The notes below the pieces were generated by a model. The model was not told where the DNA came from. It saw nothing but the letters and a program-made list of their open reading frames with translations, and did not search any database. 64,000 nt of DNA. Origin: Bathymodiolus brooksi (taxonomy: Eukaryota; Mollusca; Bivalvia; Mytilida; Modiolidae). The position numbers and the translations under genes are program-made. Positions within the stretch are counted from its first letter, which is position 1, and the number at the start of each line of letters is the position of its first letter. Shown here one piece after another: positions 12,701 through 24,700 of this stretch. The stretch lies in NCBI GenBank assembly GCA_963680875.1, contig OY804580.1, positions 110,921,534 through 110,985,533 of the forward strand. The letters are read 5' to 3'.

Positions 12701-15700
12701 TTCTAGCTTATTTAAGGAGTTTTGAAGTCCTTCTGAAGTATTTGAAAGAATGACAAGATCATCGGCAAAGCTAAGGCTAGCCACTTTTAATTTTTCTAAA
12801 ACAAGGGGGGTACATGTACTATCAAAAATATCATGCAAATCATTTGTAAAACAATTGAACAGGGTAGGACTGATCAGGACTGTCCCCTTGTTTAACCCCT
12901 CTCTCTAAATTAAAAAAAGATGAAATTTTGTTTTGAATTTTTATAGCCGATAGACTACAATTATACATATTATTTATAATGTTTAAAAATTTTACACCAA
13001 TGCCGTTGATCATTAACTTATATATAAGCCCATTATGCCATAGGGAGTCGAAAGCTTTGCATAAGTCTACAAAGCAGGCATATATTTTTCCTTTATTTTT
13101 CTTCAAATATTTTGAGATCAAAGATTTTAGAATAAAAATACTATCTGTGGTCCTATGGTTGGCTCTGAAACCAAATTGATTAATATTACAGGTGTATGGT
13201 AATCCACCCCTTATCATGTATATGGACTAAAATGTAAAAAAAATATTCAATTACATATACCTAGTACATAAGACGAGAGAGTAATTGAATATTTTTCTAC
13301 CTTGCTCATGTGATCATTTTATCATCAATATCATGTTGATCAGAACAAACTATACACGTATATATTACTGAGCAAGTTGTTGGTAATCTGTGGTAATGTT
13401 ACAAGGTCAGATAGGTCAATGTTTATTTTGAAAATAGAAAAGATGATCATGAGGGGTTAGGACAAGGGATTATGGCATTGATATGAAGTAATGCCACTGA
13501 TAATTTTGTCCAAGTCTTTTTATGATTTAGATAAAAACAACTTCTGTCCCTAGACAACTGTTCTTGGTACAGTACAACCTTATTTTTGATGAAGTAAAAG
13601 TTTTTCTGGTACCAATAAAACTGACTGACATTATATGACTTTATTGTTGAAAGTACATGTATTAATGCTTTAGACACTCAAAACCCTTACTTTTAAAAAG
13701 ACTAGTTAAATATTATATTATGTCTGAATAAATTTGTACCTAGCTGGGGGTTCACAACTATCTGATAGTTGGTTCCGTCTTAGAAATATTCCTTTTATAA
13801 TGATGCCATTTTCTTAATTCCCCAAACAGTAACATAGGAATTTATTTGACAATATTACCTGTATTTTATTTTATTAGATTTAAATACCTAGTTAGTGAGT
13901 TCTCAACTATTTCTGTTTCTTGGTTGTTTCTTAGAATTTTTTTTTTTTTTTTTTCAAGATTCCATTTTGTTAACAATTCCCTAAATAATGCCATTGGAAT
14001 TTGTTTGGCAATATTACCGGTACCTGTATTTTATCTTCTTGTTGGGTGGATGTTTCTTAGAATTTTGTTAAAATGATTAAATTTTCAAGAACAAGAAATT
14101 TTACATAAAATGTATATGGAAACAGATACCTACATGTATTATATAAGATTACACAGTTAGAGATAAATGTTCATGATAAATATCTTAATTCTTTACAAAT
14201 TTCAGTCTGTTAATATATACTGGTCATGATTAACAGGTGCACTATAGATAAATATATCAACACTATTCTAAAAGTAGAATGATTTTGATAAAAGGTCATG
14301 TACTAGATACAACTTTTTGATAATTAAGTTTGTCTGTCTTGTGGCAAATCAGTGGTTTCTTCAGATACTCTGTTTTCTTCAGATATTCTGGTTTCCCCCA
14401 TCAATAATACAGACTTCTAAAATTGCTAAAATATAACTTGATCCAAAAGCCGTCAAAATATAACTTGATCCAAAAGCCGTCAAAATATAACTTGATCCAA
14501 AAGCCGTCAAAATATAACTTGATCCAAAAGCTGTCAAAATATAACTTGATCCAAAAGCCATCAAAATATAACTTGATCCAAAAGCTGTAAAAATATAACT
14601 TGATCCAAAAGCCGTCAAAATATACCTTGATCCACAAATCGTCAGTAATACAAAGGTACAGTATACTGTAGTTAATATTTCATGTACCTGTATTTTATTA
14701 TATTGATATATATTAAATATTTCATGTACCTGTATTTTATTATATTGATATATGGGTGATTTTCAAAAAAATGAAGACTTTGTGTGACATAGAGGGTGAA
14801 ATTTCAAATTGGACAAATTGACATAATTTTGGTCGTAAAATAATGTCAAGATGATATATTTTTCAGATTCAGTTGCTCAGTGCAATATATGAAGACAAAA
14901 AAAAAAATTCAACTTTTATTAGCAACAAAGTGTTAAAATGATAACAAATACAGACTTACTTCCTCAGAGGTATCATTTTCTTTTGGGTATGGCAAGAGAC
15001 CTAAATGTATTTCCATTTGATAATGATATGAAATAGGCACATTTTGGTACCAAATTTTGTATATATCATGAGAAAACAGTTTCAGTATATCAAAGAAACA
15101 CTATTTTTACTGTATATTTTAAAAAATCTGGTAATTAAAGTTTTCATACAAGCATAAAAAACATGATCTAATGAGGCTTAATAGTTGTAAATCAATTATT
15201 TATATATGCCTAATAAATATAGCAAAAGTTAAGTTAAGTTGATCATTGGTGGTATAAACTAGAGGTAACCAAATGAAAATATTGTCCATTTTTTTATGTT
15301 TTGTCACACTCCTGACACATTTTTCTAAAAGATAAATACACCTAATATCAAGCTAAATGCAATCATTGTTGGTCACAATAACTTTTTTAAGTAGTAGTAC
15401 ATAATATATTTTGACTGAAAAAAGGTTTCCCTTGAATATATTTCATTTTTGCATTGTTATGATGTTTTTTTTTTTTTTTTTTTTTTTTTTTCAGCATAAT
15501 ATAGTTTATTCAAAATTTCCTGTTTACAATAACCTTAATGGCCCAGGAGTGAACATTAAGGGTCCCTGTTTTACATAAATCTCACTTGTCCAGGGGTAGC
15601 AAGTGAAAATAACTGACATATTTCATATTCATTTGTATTTACATTTCATTATAATATACACAATTAGACGATACAATTATTACCATGCATTAGCTTTATG

Positions 15701-18700
15701 TTCATAAATAATAAATACTCATATGTTATTCCGAAAAAGTTCTAATTTGTTTTTATCATTTTCATTAATATGCGAAGTTTGTAATGTGCAATGTAAATGT
15801 TTTTTAAAATTATTTTTCCAAGTGTTGAAAATTGTTTGATCTCCAATTCGGGATTGGTTATATTTCACCTTATTACGTATTTTCCATATTTCCCACTTTG
15901 AGATAAATATTACGGTATTAAAAATGACGTCTAAATTCTCACCCCCATATAGCCCTAACATTATATTTAATTCCTTGATTTCTATATTAGCTGTTAATCC
16001 AGATCTGTTAAATATTGCTTCTATTTCTTTTATAATTTTATTCACAGAAGGACATTTAAAAAATAGATGCTGCATCGTTTCATCGTTGTCTCTAATTTGG
16101 CAGAGATGGCATCTTCCGTTTTTTGCAATCTATGTTCTGTATAATTTATATTATGGAGACATTTCCACTGGAATTCTTTGACCTTATTAGTAACTTTGAT
16201 TTTCTTTAATTTTGTCCAAATTTGTGTCCAATCAATATTACCCCCGTACTGTTCTTCCCACTTAATCTGACATTTTGGTTTTATATTTTGTTTAAAGATT
16301 CCCTGAATTACTTTTATTTTCAATTTATCAGGTGATATAGTTGTATTTGACTCATTTAAAAATTGTAGCTTATCGTTGATATTTAAGGTAACTCTACATT
16401 CTGGTACTATTGTAGTTTCACCTTTTAAGACTTTTATGAACTTTTCGGGGATTGCTTTTTTTATCTTAGAAAACTCTGAAATACAGTTCCTCCTATCTAT
16501 TAATAAATTGTATATATCATGACAACTTTTAAAATTTGTATTATTTGAATCCCAAATATCGTTTATAGTTCGTAAGTTACTTTGCAGAAACGAGGTAAAC
16601 CCTAATGGTTTGTTTTTAAAAGTTATTGAAGAGTTACAAAATATTCTGGTTTTTAGAATGGAATCAATGTCATTATTACACAATTGAATAAGTTCCTGTA
16701 ATTTTGACCATGATTGGATACATATTTTGTAAAAAATTGGTAACATATTTAAATTTAGAGTTGATACATTAGAGCACTTACATACAAAATATTTTTCATT
16801 AAACTTGATGTCTAACTTACGGAGCCAATACTTACCAATTGCATTCCAACTTTCTAATGGTTCATGTAAAATTCGGTATAGAAGCTTAATTCTTTTGCTG
16901 TCAATAAACTCTTGTATGTTAATCATACCCATGCCTCCATTTTCTACTCCCAAGCAGCAAACTTTCCTATCTATTTGATTAATACCCCCTCCCCAGATAA
17001 AACCCCATACCGAAGTTGTTATTTCTTTTACGTATTTTTCTGGTATTCCCCGCATTTCAATTTCATAACCACAAAGAGAGATCAAGAGATTTTTCACTAT
17101 TAAAGTTTTTCCTGTATATGTCAAGTTTCTACTTTTCCAAACGTGGACACAATTTTTCATTTTATATTATTGATTTCCATATCTCATCATTTTGTATATT
17201 ATAACCATGATGAATGCCAAGAGTTTTAACATTATCCTTTGTCCAAACTATTTTTGTAAACTTGGGTCTGTTATTTTTAGCCGATCCAATATACATACCT
17301 TTTGTCTTTTCATAATTGACTTTTGAACCAGAGGCTTTTTCATATATAGTTAAAATATCAAAAGATTTTTTGACCGATTCATCATTTTTATTAAATAGCT
17401 GAGTGTCATCTGCAAACATGCAGAGCTTAGTCTCGATATATTCCCCATCTTTCCCCCCAGGTAATTTGATTCCTTGTATTTCACTATCCCCCCTTATAGC
17501 ACAGGCTACAGGTTCGGCCTGTAGTATGTAAACAAGAGGCGCTATTGGACACCCTTGTCTACAGGACCTTGAAATATTGAAATATTTAGACACAAAACCA
17601 TTGGTCTTGATACAAGTTTGTGCATATTTGAATAACATTTGAACCCATTCCCTAAATTTTTCACCAAAGTTAAATTTGCTTAATACATGATCCACCCATC
17701 CCCATTCTACCCGGTCGAAGGCCTTTTGTTGATCTAAAAATATTATGATACCGTCATCATCTTCACGATCAGTATATTCTATTACATCTTGTATTAGACG
17801 GTTAGCTTCACTGATATTACGACCTTTTACAAATTCCTTCTGGTCCGAATGTATTAATTTTGGTAAAACAACTTTTAATCTTTCTGCAAGAATTTTTGCA
17901 ATTATTTTGTAGTCACTGTTTAATAGAGTCAGTGGTCTCCAGTTCCGTATATCTTCCCGTTCCCCACTTTTATGTAATAGAGTAAGAACCCCCTTATATT
18001 GTGAAGGAGTTAGTTCTTTTTTTTCGAAAGTATCATTTACAAGCAGAAAGAATTCGTCTTTGATTTGTTCCCAGTGAGTTATATAAAACTCAGAAATTAT
18101 TCCATCCTCTCCGGGTGATTTATTTGGTTTCAAAATTTTTAAAACATTTTTAATTTCTTCTATACTTACATCCAATTCGAGAGTTTCTTTTTCATCCCCA
18201 TTTAACTTACTTTCAATATGTTGCGTTAATTTATTAGCACTGTTTTCATCCCATCCCTCGGTTGTAAATAGCTTGGAGTAAAATTTTATCTGTTCGTCAA
18301 TTATTGAATCTATATCATATTTATACTTACCTTCTGTGTTTTTAATTCGATTCCACATTTTATTTTCTCCCTGTTTTTTTTCAAGTTCAAAGAAATATCG
18401 AGTTGACCTTTCCCCTTCTTCCGCCCATTTTATTCTTGAACGAATTTTTGCGGCTTCCGCTTTTTGTGTATAATATTTCTTAATTAAATTTTCTAATTCT
18501 AGTATCTTACCTTTGATGATATCGCCGTCATCTGTACTAGATTTAAGATCTTCTAACTGTTTCTCAAATTTTTCTATGTCTTTTTTATTTTGACCTTTTT
18601 TTAATTGCTTACTTATTTGCATTGTCAAATATTTAATTTTAGTCTTTGTAAGATCCCACCATTCTTGAATATTTCGGAATCTTTCTATCTCGTTCTTCCA

Positions 18701-21700
18701 TATACCCCACCAAGTATTAAATGCTTTTGTAAATAGTTCACTAGTTATAGTGTTAAAATTCATTGCCCAAATTCCCGGGCCCCTCTCAATGTCATCTAAT
18801 TTTAATATAGTGGATACTAAGTCGTGATTGCTGAATGGAAAGTGTTTTATATTGGTATCAAACACTTTACTACATAAACCATTTGAACATAAAATAAAAT
18901 AAATACGTGATTTTGAATTCCCTCTTTGAAAAGAATATCGTTTTTTATTTGGGTGAAGCTTTCTCCATGCATCATATAAATCATACCTAGTAATAAGATT
19001 TTGTAGTTCTATTTTGCCTATGTCGTCCGTCCGTCTATTGGGATATCTATCAATCTTTTTATCGAGAATACAATTAAAATCTCCCAAAACAATATTGTAA
19101 TGATAGATACTATCATCTTCATGGTTGTAAGAAATGTTTTGAAAAGAATCGAAAAATTGTTTTCTATCACTGCATAGATTTGGAGCATATATATTAAAAA
19201 TATGAAACACTGCATTTTCTGTGTTTATCTCACATGTTAATAGTCTACCAGTCTTGTCAGAAAAATTAAAATTAATATCAAAAGCAAAATGTTTACTTAA
19301 AAGGATAGCCACGCCCTTTGATTCGCTAGATCCACATAACCATGCACTAGCACCGCCCCCTTGTGTTTTCCATTCACTTTCCCACCGGTTAATATTAACT
19401 CCCGTACAGTGCGTCTCCTGTAAACAAATACAATCATATTTCTTTGATACGAGCCAATTAAACACCAACTCACGTTTTCTATTATCTCGTAGTCCATTAA
19501 CATTAATTGTGACAAGTTTCAATGACATTATCTAAACTATTGTCTGGGTATTTACTCACTTGTGACGGATTTATTTTAACTTGACAATAAACACATTTTA
19601 ACCTTTTCATCAGCTGTGAAAAAAATTCACATTGACCTTTAAGATAATACATTTTCATTTTAAAATTGAGACAATATTTCCAAAAACAATTATAAATATC
19701 GTCACTGGATTCATTTATATATACACATTTCAAATAATAATTCAATAAGAAATACAAATCTTGCAAATACACATACATATAACATATATTACAGTTTAAA
19801 GAAAAACACGCCTGTTTAAAGGCTACAAATTGTAAAGAAGTGGACATTATTATGTACAATCAAAATAATAGCAAATAATAATACATTCAACTAGTAATTA
19901 CCGTCTGTTTATTTTTAATTCTTGATTGTGTATTTTCTTTAAATAAGATAAAACAAAATATAATGTAAATATCAAATAAAGTTACTAAATTCAATATTCA
20001 GTTGCGAATCCTAATTTCGAATGTTTTGTTTTTCTATCAATGTTTTATGAAAGGCAAGATATATTAAAGTAAGTATTCTGTTTAAAGCAACATGCATCAA
20101 TTTTTCATTTTGAAAAAATCCATATTTTGACATGTTTTAAGAAAATATAACCCTTTATCATCACTTATTATGAGAAAGGTGTCATGCAATATGCAAAAAT
20201 ACTATAATTATTACTTATTGTTTATATGTAATTAAATTGAAAACTTTGTGGATGTTTGTAGAAGCATGGTTTTATTATTTTTTCTATTTAAAAGATATGC
20301 CTATTAAAAGTGTCACACTCCTGACATTAGTTATTTTGATTTCCTAGCTATGCTATGTCATATATCAGAGCTATTTCCAACTTTTTTCTTTGATTGGGTC
20401 TGGAGCTTTTGGAAAATAAAGAAAATTGTGAACTATTAAAGCATACAACATAGTACTATACAACTAAGATAAAATGTCACACTCCTGACATTTTTTGTGT
20501 CTCTCCTTATGCAAGCCCAATTTTACAACTATCATATTCATCCAGTCTAATACTACTAAATTATTATAACTAATGTTTTTTTACAACATATTTTGACTTT
20601 TCTGAACTAATTAGTCTCAACAATGAAAAACTATTAAGGTTTAATTTGACATTTGTACAATTTTCCAAGTTAAATTTATTCGCATACACTAATTTAAAAA
20701 ATAGAATAATTTTTTGTCACAAAATCATAGGGTCACAAAGCATCTAGATATTTGAAGTAAAATGGTACGAAATTATAGAATACAATCTTTCTTTAATATA
20801 TTTTTTATTTTATTTTTTCTATCATCGAGGTAAGTTAAGGCAATTTAAAGTTTGTCACGCTAAAACGTCACACTCCTGACAAATTTGACCAGTTTTTAGA
20901 GGATAACTTTTTAACCAGAAGAGCAATCTCCATGACACTTTGCATGAAGATAACTGTTACCATTGTACTTGTTTTAAGATATTTACCTTTCTTTCATATC
21001 ATTTAATATTCAAATTATTCTCTGAAAATGAAAAGTCTTCATTTTTTTGAAAATCACCCATATATTAAATATTTGGCTTTCTCAATGTTCTCTTTTGATG
21101 TTTCTTAGAAAAATATAATTTAAAAGACAACTAAAAGGATTAAATTTCCCAAAACTATTTCTTAGTAGATCACTATAATAAAAGAACACATACACGACAC
21201 TTCTTCTCTTTTGTTAAGAATACCTGAGGTAATTACAGCCTATGAATATATTCATTGCTTTAACAAACATATTTTTCAGCATTTAATAACCAGTTTATAA
21301 TTAATGTGTATCATTCCATTTTTATGCCCCTTTCGAAGGCTATAAAATTTTACCTATACGTACGTACATCCCACATTTGGTTTCTGTCCAATAACTCAAG
21401 TTTCTACTCTTGAAGTATGCCCCTATATATATATATATATATATGAATTTTTTTTTAACAAGATTAGGAACCATAAAAAAACTAACCAAGCTTTATTTTA
21501 GACTTGAACACTTTTCCATTCTGGAGTTTCCTTTTACCAGCTAAATGCTATTGAATGCTGTACCGTGCATTAGTTTGATTAGTTATATATTTACTGTAAG
21601 TAGGGACATCTGTGTCCTATGGGCACATTGTTTCTGTCTTGTAAATACTGTAATTACTTGAATTCTTTATTAATATATTTTTTGTACATATTGTGCTATA

Positions 21701-24700
21701 TTTATTTATTTAAAATTTTCTTGACTTTATTAATATTTCAGTTTTTAATTTTCATTAGTCCATACTCAACATTGTATGTTAGTATGTGTATTTAATGTTA
21801 GATTATTGTGATACACTGTATTTCTCTTGACTGAATTATTTAATGGCTTTCTATCCCAGTCAACCCTTATTATAAGTAAATAAATAAACATACTTATGGT
21901 ACAGACTTTATTTATTAAACAACAATTTGTTTATACAATTATTTAATGTGTATTAAATATAAACCATGACAGTCATGGTTTGATTTATATTTAATACAAA
22001 AGGTCATTGACCTTTTCTATGTTGGCCAATATTAGGTAGAGGGATGATAACCGGGCTGATATGGTTAAAGTCATGTGTTAATCAATTAATTATATACTTA
22101 CAATTAACTGATCTGGAAATATGGACCAGGTGAGGCTGATATGGTGTATCAGACCAGGCTGATATGGCATTATGACCCAGGTTAGGCTGATAATGCCTCA
22201 TCAGCATGGGGATGCTGATATCGTCATCTACTTTCGTATTTATTGCATATATATGCAATATGTGTCATATTATTGCAAACTATTTAATAAAGATAAGTAA
22301 TAGATCATTGGATGATGGGACCATGATAGTTGTGTGTCAATTTATATATGAAAGAATGATTGTTGTTTAATGCCAACTCAGCAATTTTTCAGCTATATCA
22401 TGGTAAGAACAAGTTAATTTTCATTGAGATGATGGTGAGGTCCGCTATGTACTAGACCTTTTTATAGTGCTAGTTCACTGAAACAACAGTCTGTGGGTAG
22501 ACATGTCACCCCACTTGGACACTTTATCCTGATTCTGAGCTAACCAGTCTTTTTTTCTTTCTCCTTAATGCTGCATGCTTAGAGAGAGAAGGAACAAATA
22601 CCAATATTATAATCTTTGCAATCTTTAAATTAATCAAGGCATTGGTATGTTTTATTTACATTTATTATACAGGTTCATTTATACCTATGAAGAAGAGTGA
22701 ATGTATCATAACAGAAAAGTCTTATATTATAGAAGTTTATTTTGTTTTTCAGACTCACTTGAAGGAAGGATATGGAAAGTTAATTGCTTGCTACTGTAAA
22801 CTTCTGGTAGAAAAACTCAATTTTCATAGAAAGGTATTGTTAATATTTAAGTGTAGTGATCATGAGTAATACATATTTGTGATTTTTATCCTTAAGCTAG
22901 TGACACCACCAATTGTATAAAGGGATGGTAGGTGTATAATATTTTGTCTTATAATATACACACTGACTTTATAAAAACCTTCATTGTGATGGTCAATTGG
23001 ATTGTCTTCATAGTTAATACACAATAGAAAACATGTGTATTAAGTTTAACATACAATATTCAATATTGTATGTTAAACTTAATACCCTTTTTTTCATTAA
23101 ATTTCAGATTGATTGGTATTCAATTTTACATCAGTTTCTGCAATTAAAGTTTTGAAATTGTTTCCTGACAAAATCGATATTAAGTGTCATGTTTCTATGA
23201 TATGCAGAAATTCATTATATGTATATAGAATAAAATGTGAGTAATGTCATAAAAATGTGAAACTGTCAAATATTTACGATACATTAATTTTCTCATAAAA
23301 TTTAAATATTTAATAAAATTTAAATATTTAATAAAATAATAAATATTTATCTTATCTCAATAAAATAATTGTAGACGTTTAAACAACTTTACACAGCCTT
23401 TCTATTCCAAATCAATTAAAAAGTCTAAGTTTGATAGCAGTTAAAATGGAAGCATATAGTAAATGTGAAGCATCACACCCTACAAAAAGTCACAAAAACC
23501 TTTCTGATTTATTATCAAATGACAATAGGAAAGGTTAAATTCACTATTTTTTTCCTTGACTATAATTTGAAAATTTGGAAGTTAAAATAGATAGTGATAA
23601 TTTATTTATAAGATATCACAATTAACTATATATAGAGGATGTCATGATCTTGATTGTATGGTAGTTGGATTTAAAACTACCTGTGCAATCAGAGCCTATC
23701 ACCACTAAAATTGTGAGTCCGAACGTCGCTCAGGCAAGGTGTACTTGATACAACATTATGTGATAAAGTTTGTCAGTGACTTGCGGCAGGTCTGTGGTTT
23801 TCTCCGGGTCTTCTGGTTTCCTCCACCATTAAAACTGACTGTCACAATATAACTGAAATATTGTTGAAAGTGGCGTTAAAACTCCATAATCCTAACTCTA
23901 ACCCTACAATTAACTATAAACAGCCAGATATATAAGTCAGAACATCAATAAAAACAATGTTATAGTCAATATATTTTAAACCTGATATTGACTATTTCAA
24001 TTTGAAATATTATAAAAAATTATATTTAAACTTTAATAAAACAAAATAATGTAAGATTTTTTTTTCAGAACAAAGAAATTCCTGGTAATCTGAAGTTATC
24101 TGATGAACAGTTTGCTAAGATCTGTGGTTCTGATGTTAATAATTAGTAAGTTTAAATTTTATGGCACATGGTTTATTTAAAAACAAGATCTTTATGACAT
24201 TTATAAGATTGTGATATATGTGGACTTTAAATCTTTAAAACTAATACCTACCTTAGACGTAAGGCAAAGAAAAAATACCTGTGTTTCCACAAACCCTGCC
24301 GATCATGATTTTTATTGCCTCCCTTAAAAGATTTTATTGCCATTTTTGGACAATTACTGTTAAAGTCAGATCCTTTTCCTGTATAAAATAGGTTAAAATT
24401 TATATAAAAAAAATTTTTGACTACCTACCCTATTTTTTTTTCAAGAATGTTAGCCGAAGCATAGGTATGTTTATTTTTGCCTAATATAGTACACAATGCC
24501 AAATTTTTAATACAGTTATAGTATATTCTAATATGACGTGCTGTTTTGGCTTTGTAAGCAAAAGGGTATAAAAATCCCAGATTTGTTATGACTTACACGC
24601 GCTGATGATCATGACGTATTTGGCTGTTCTATTATACCCTTTTGTTAGCTCACCTGGCCCAGAGGGCCATGTGAGCTATTGCCATCACTTGGTGTCCGTC

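Larger units (their letters stand above)
11028..13217 (-). mobile_element. CR1-like LINE remnant with a second LINE fragment nested in it
   Basis: Read on the minus strand, 13217-12404 encodes reverse transcriptase pieces: [15 protein letters not shown] (motif A), GVKQGDS (motif B), then after a frameshift FADDLVILS (motif C) and [15 protein letters not shown]. The region 11415-11200 encodes the typical C-terminal tail (DEYHFFLKC...). A 3' UTR ends near 11028 with AATAAAG. The segment 12475-11643 between them belongs to a different LINE type. Frameshifts and 5' truncation make it inactive. CR1/Jockey group placement is by motif style. Confidence 0.8.
15466..19870 (-). mobile_element. L1/Tx1-like non-LTR retrotransposon, nested in the TIR element
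   Basis: The minus-strand element has a T tract at 15466-15491 (its poly-A end) and an ORF2 with AP endonuclease, reverse transcriptase and C-terminal knuckle, broken by two frameshifts. The 5' end is approximate; a 118-codon frame at 19859-19503 overlaps the ORF2 start and could be 5' sequence or an ORF1 remnant. No clear target duplication was found. Confidence 0.85.
14754..21059. mobile_element. DNA transposon-like element with 28-bp terminal inverted repeats
   Basis: The first bases GGGTGATTTTCAAAAAAATG and the next eight match, inverted, the last 28 bases (21032-21059) without mismatch. ATATAT flanks both ends (14748-14753, 21060-21065), consistent with a target duplication, though the site is low complexity. 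The motif TGTCACACTCCTGACA occurs at 15302, 20311, 20475 and (first base C) 20866. Without the nested LINE the element is about 1.8-1.9 kb and non-coding. Confidence 0.8.

Noticed and set aside
14379..14637. Two minus-strand frames of 9-residue repeats
   Set aside because: A 27-bp minisatellite artefact.
19503..19859. 118-codon minus-strand frame as LINE ORF1
   Set aside because: It overlaps the ORF2 start and lacks recognisable ORF1 motifs such as a zinc knuckle array or coiled coil; kept only as a possibility.
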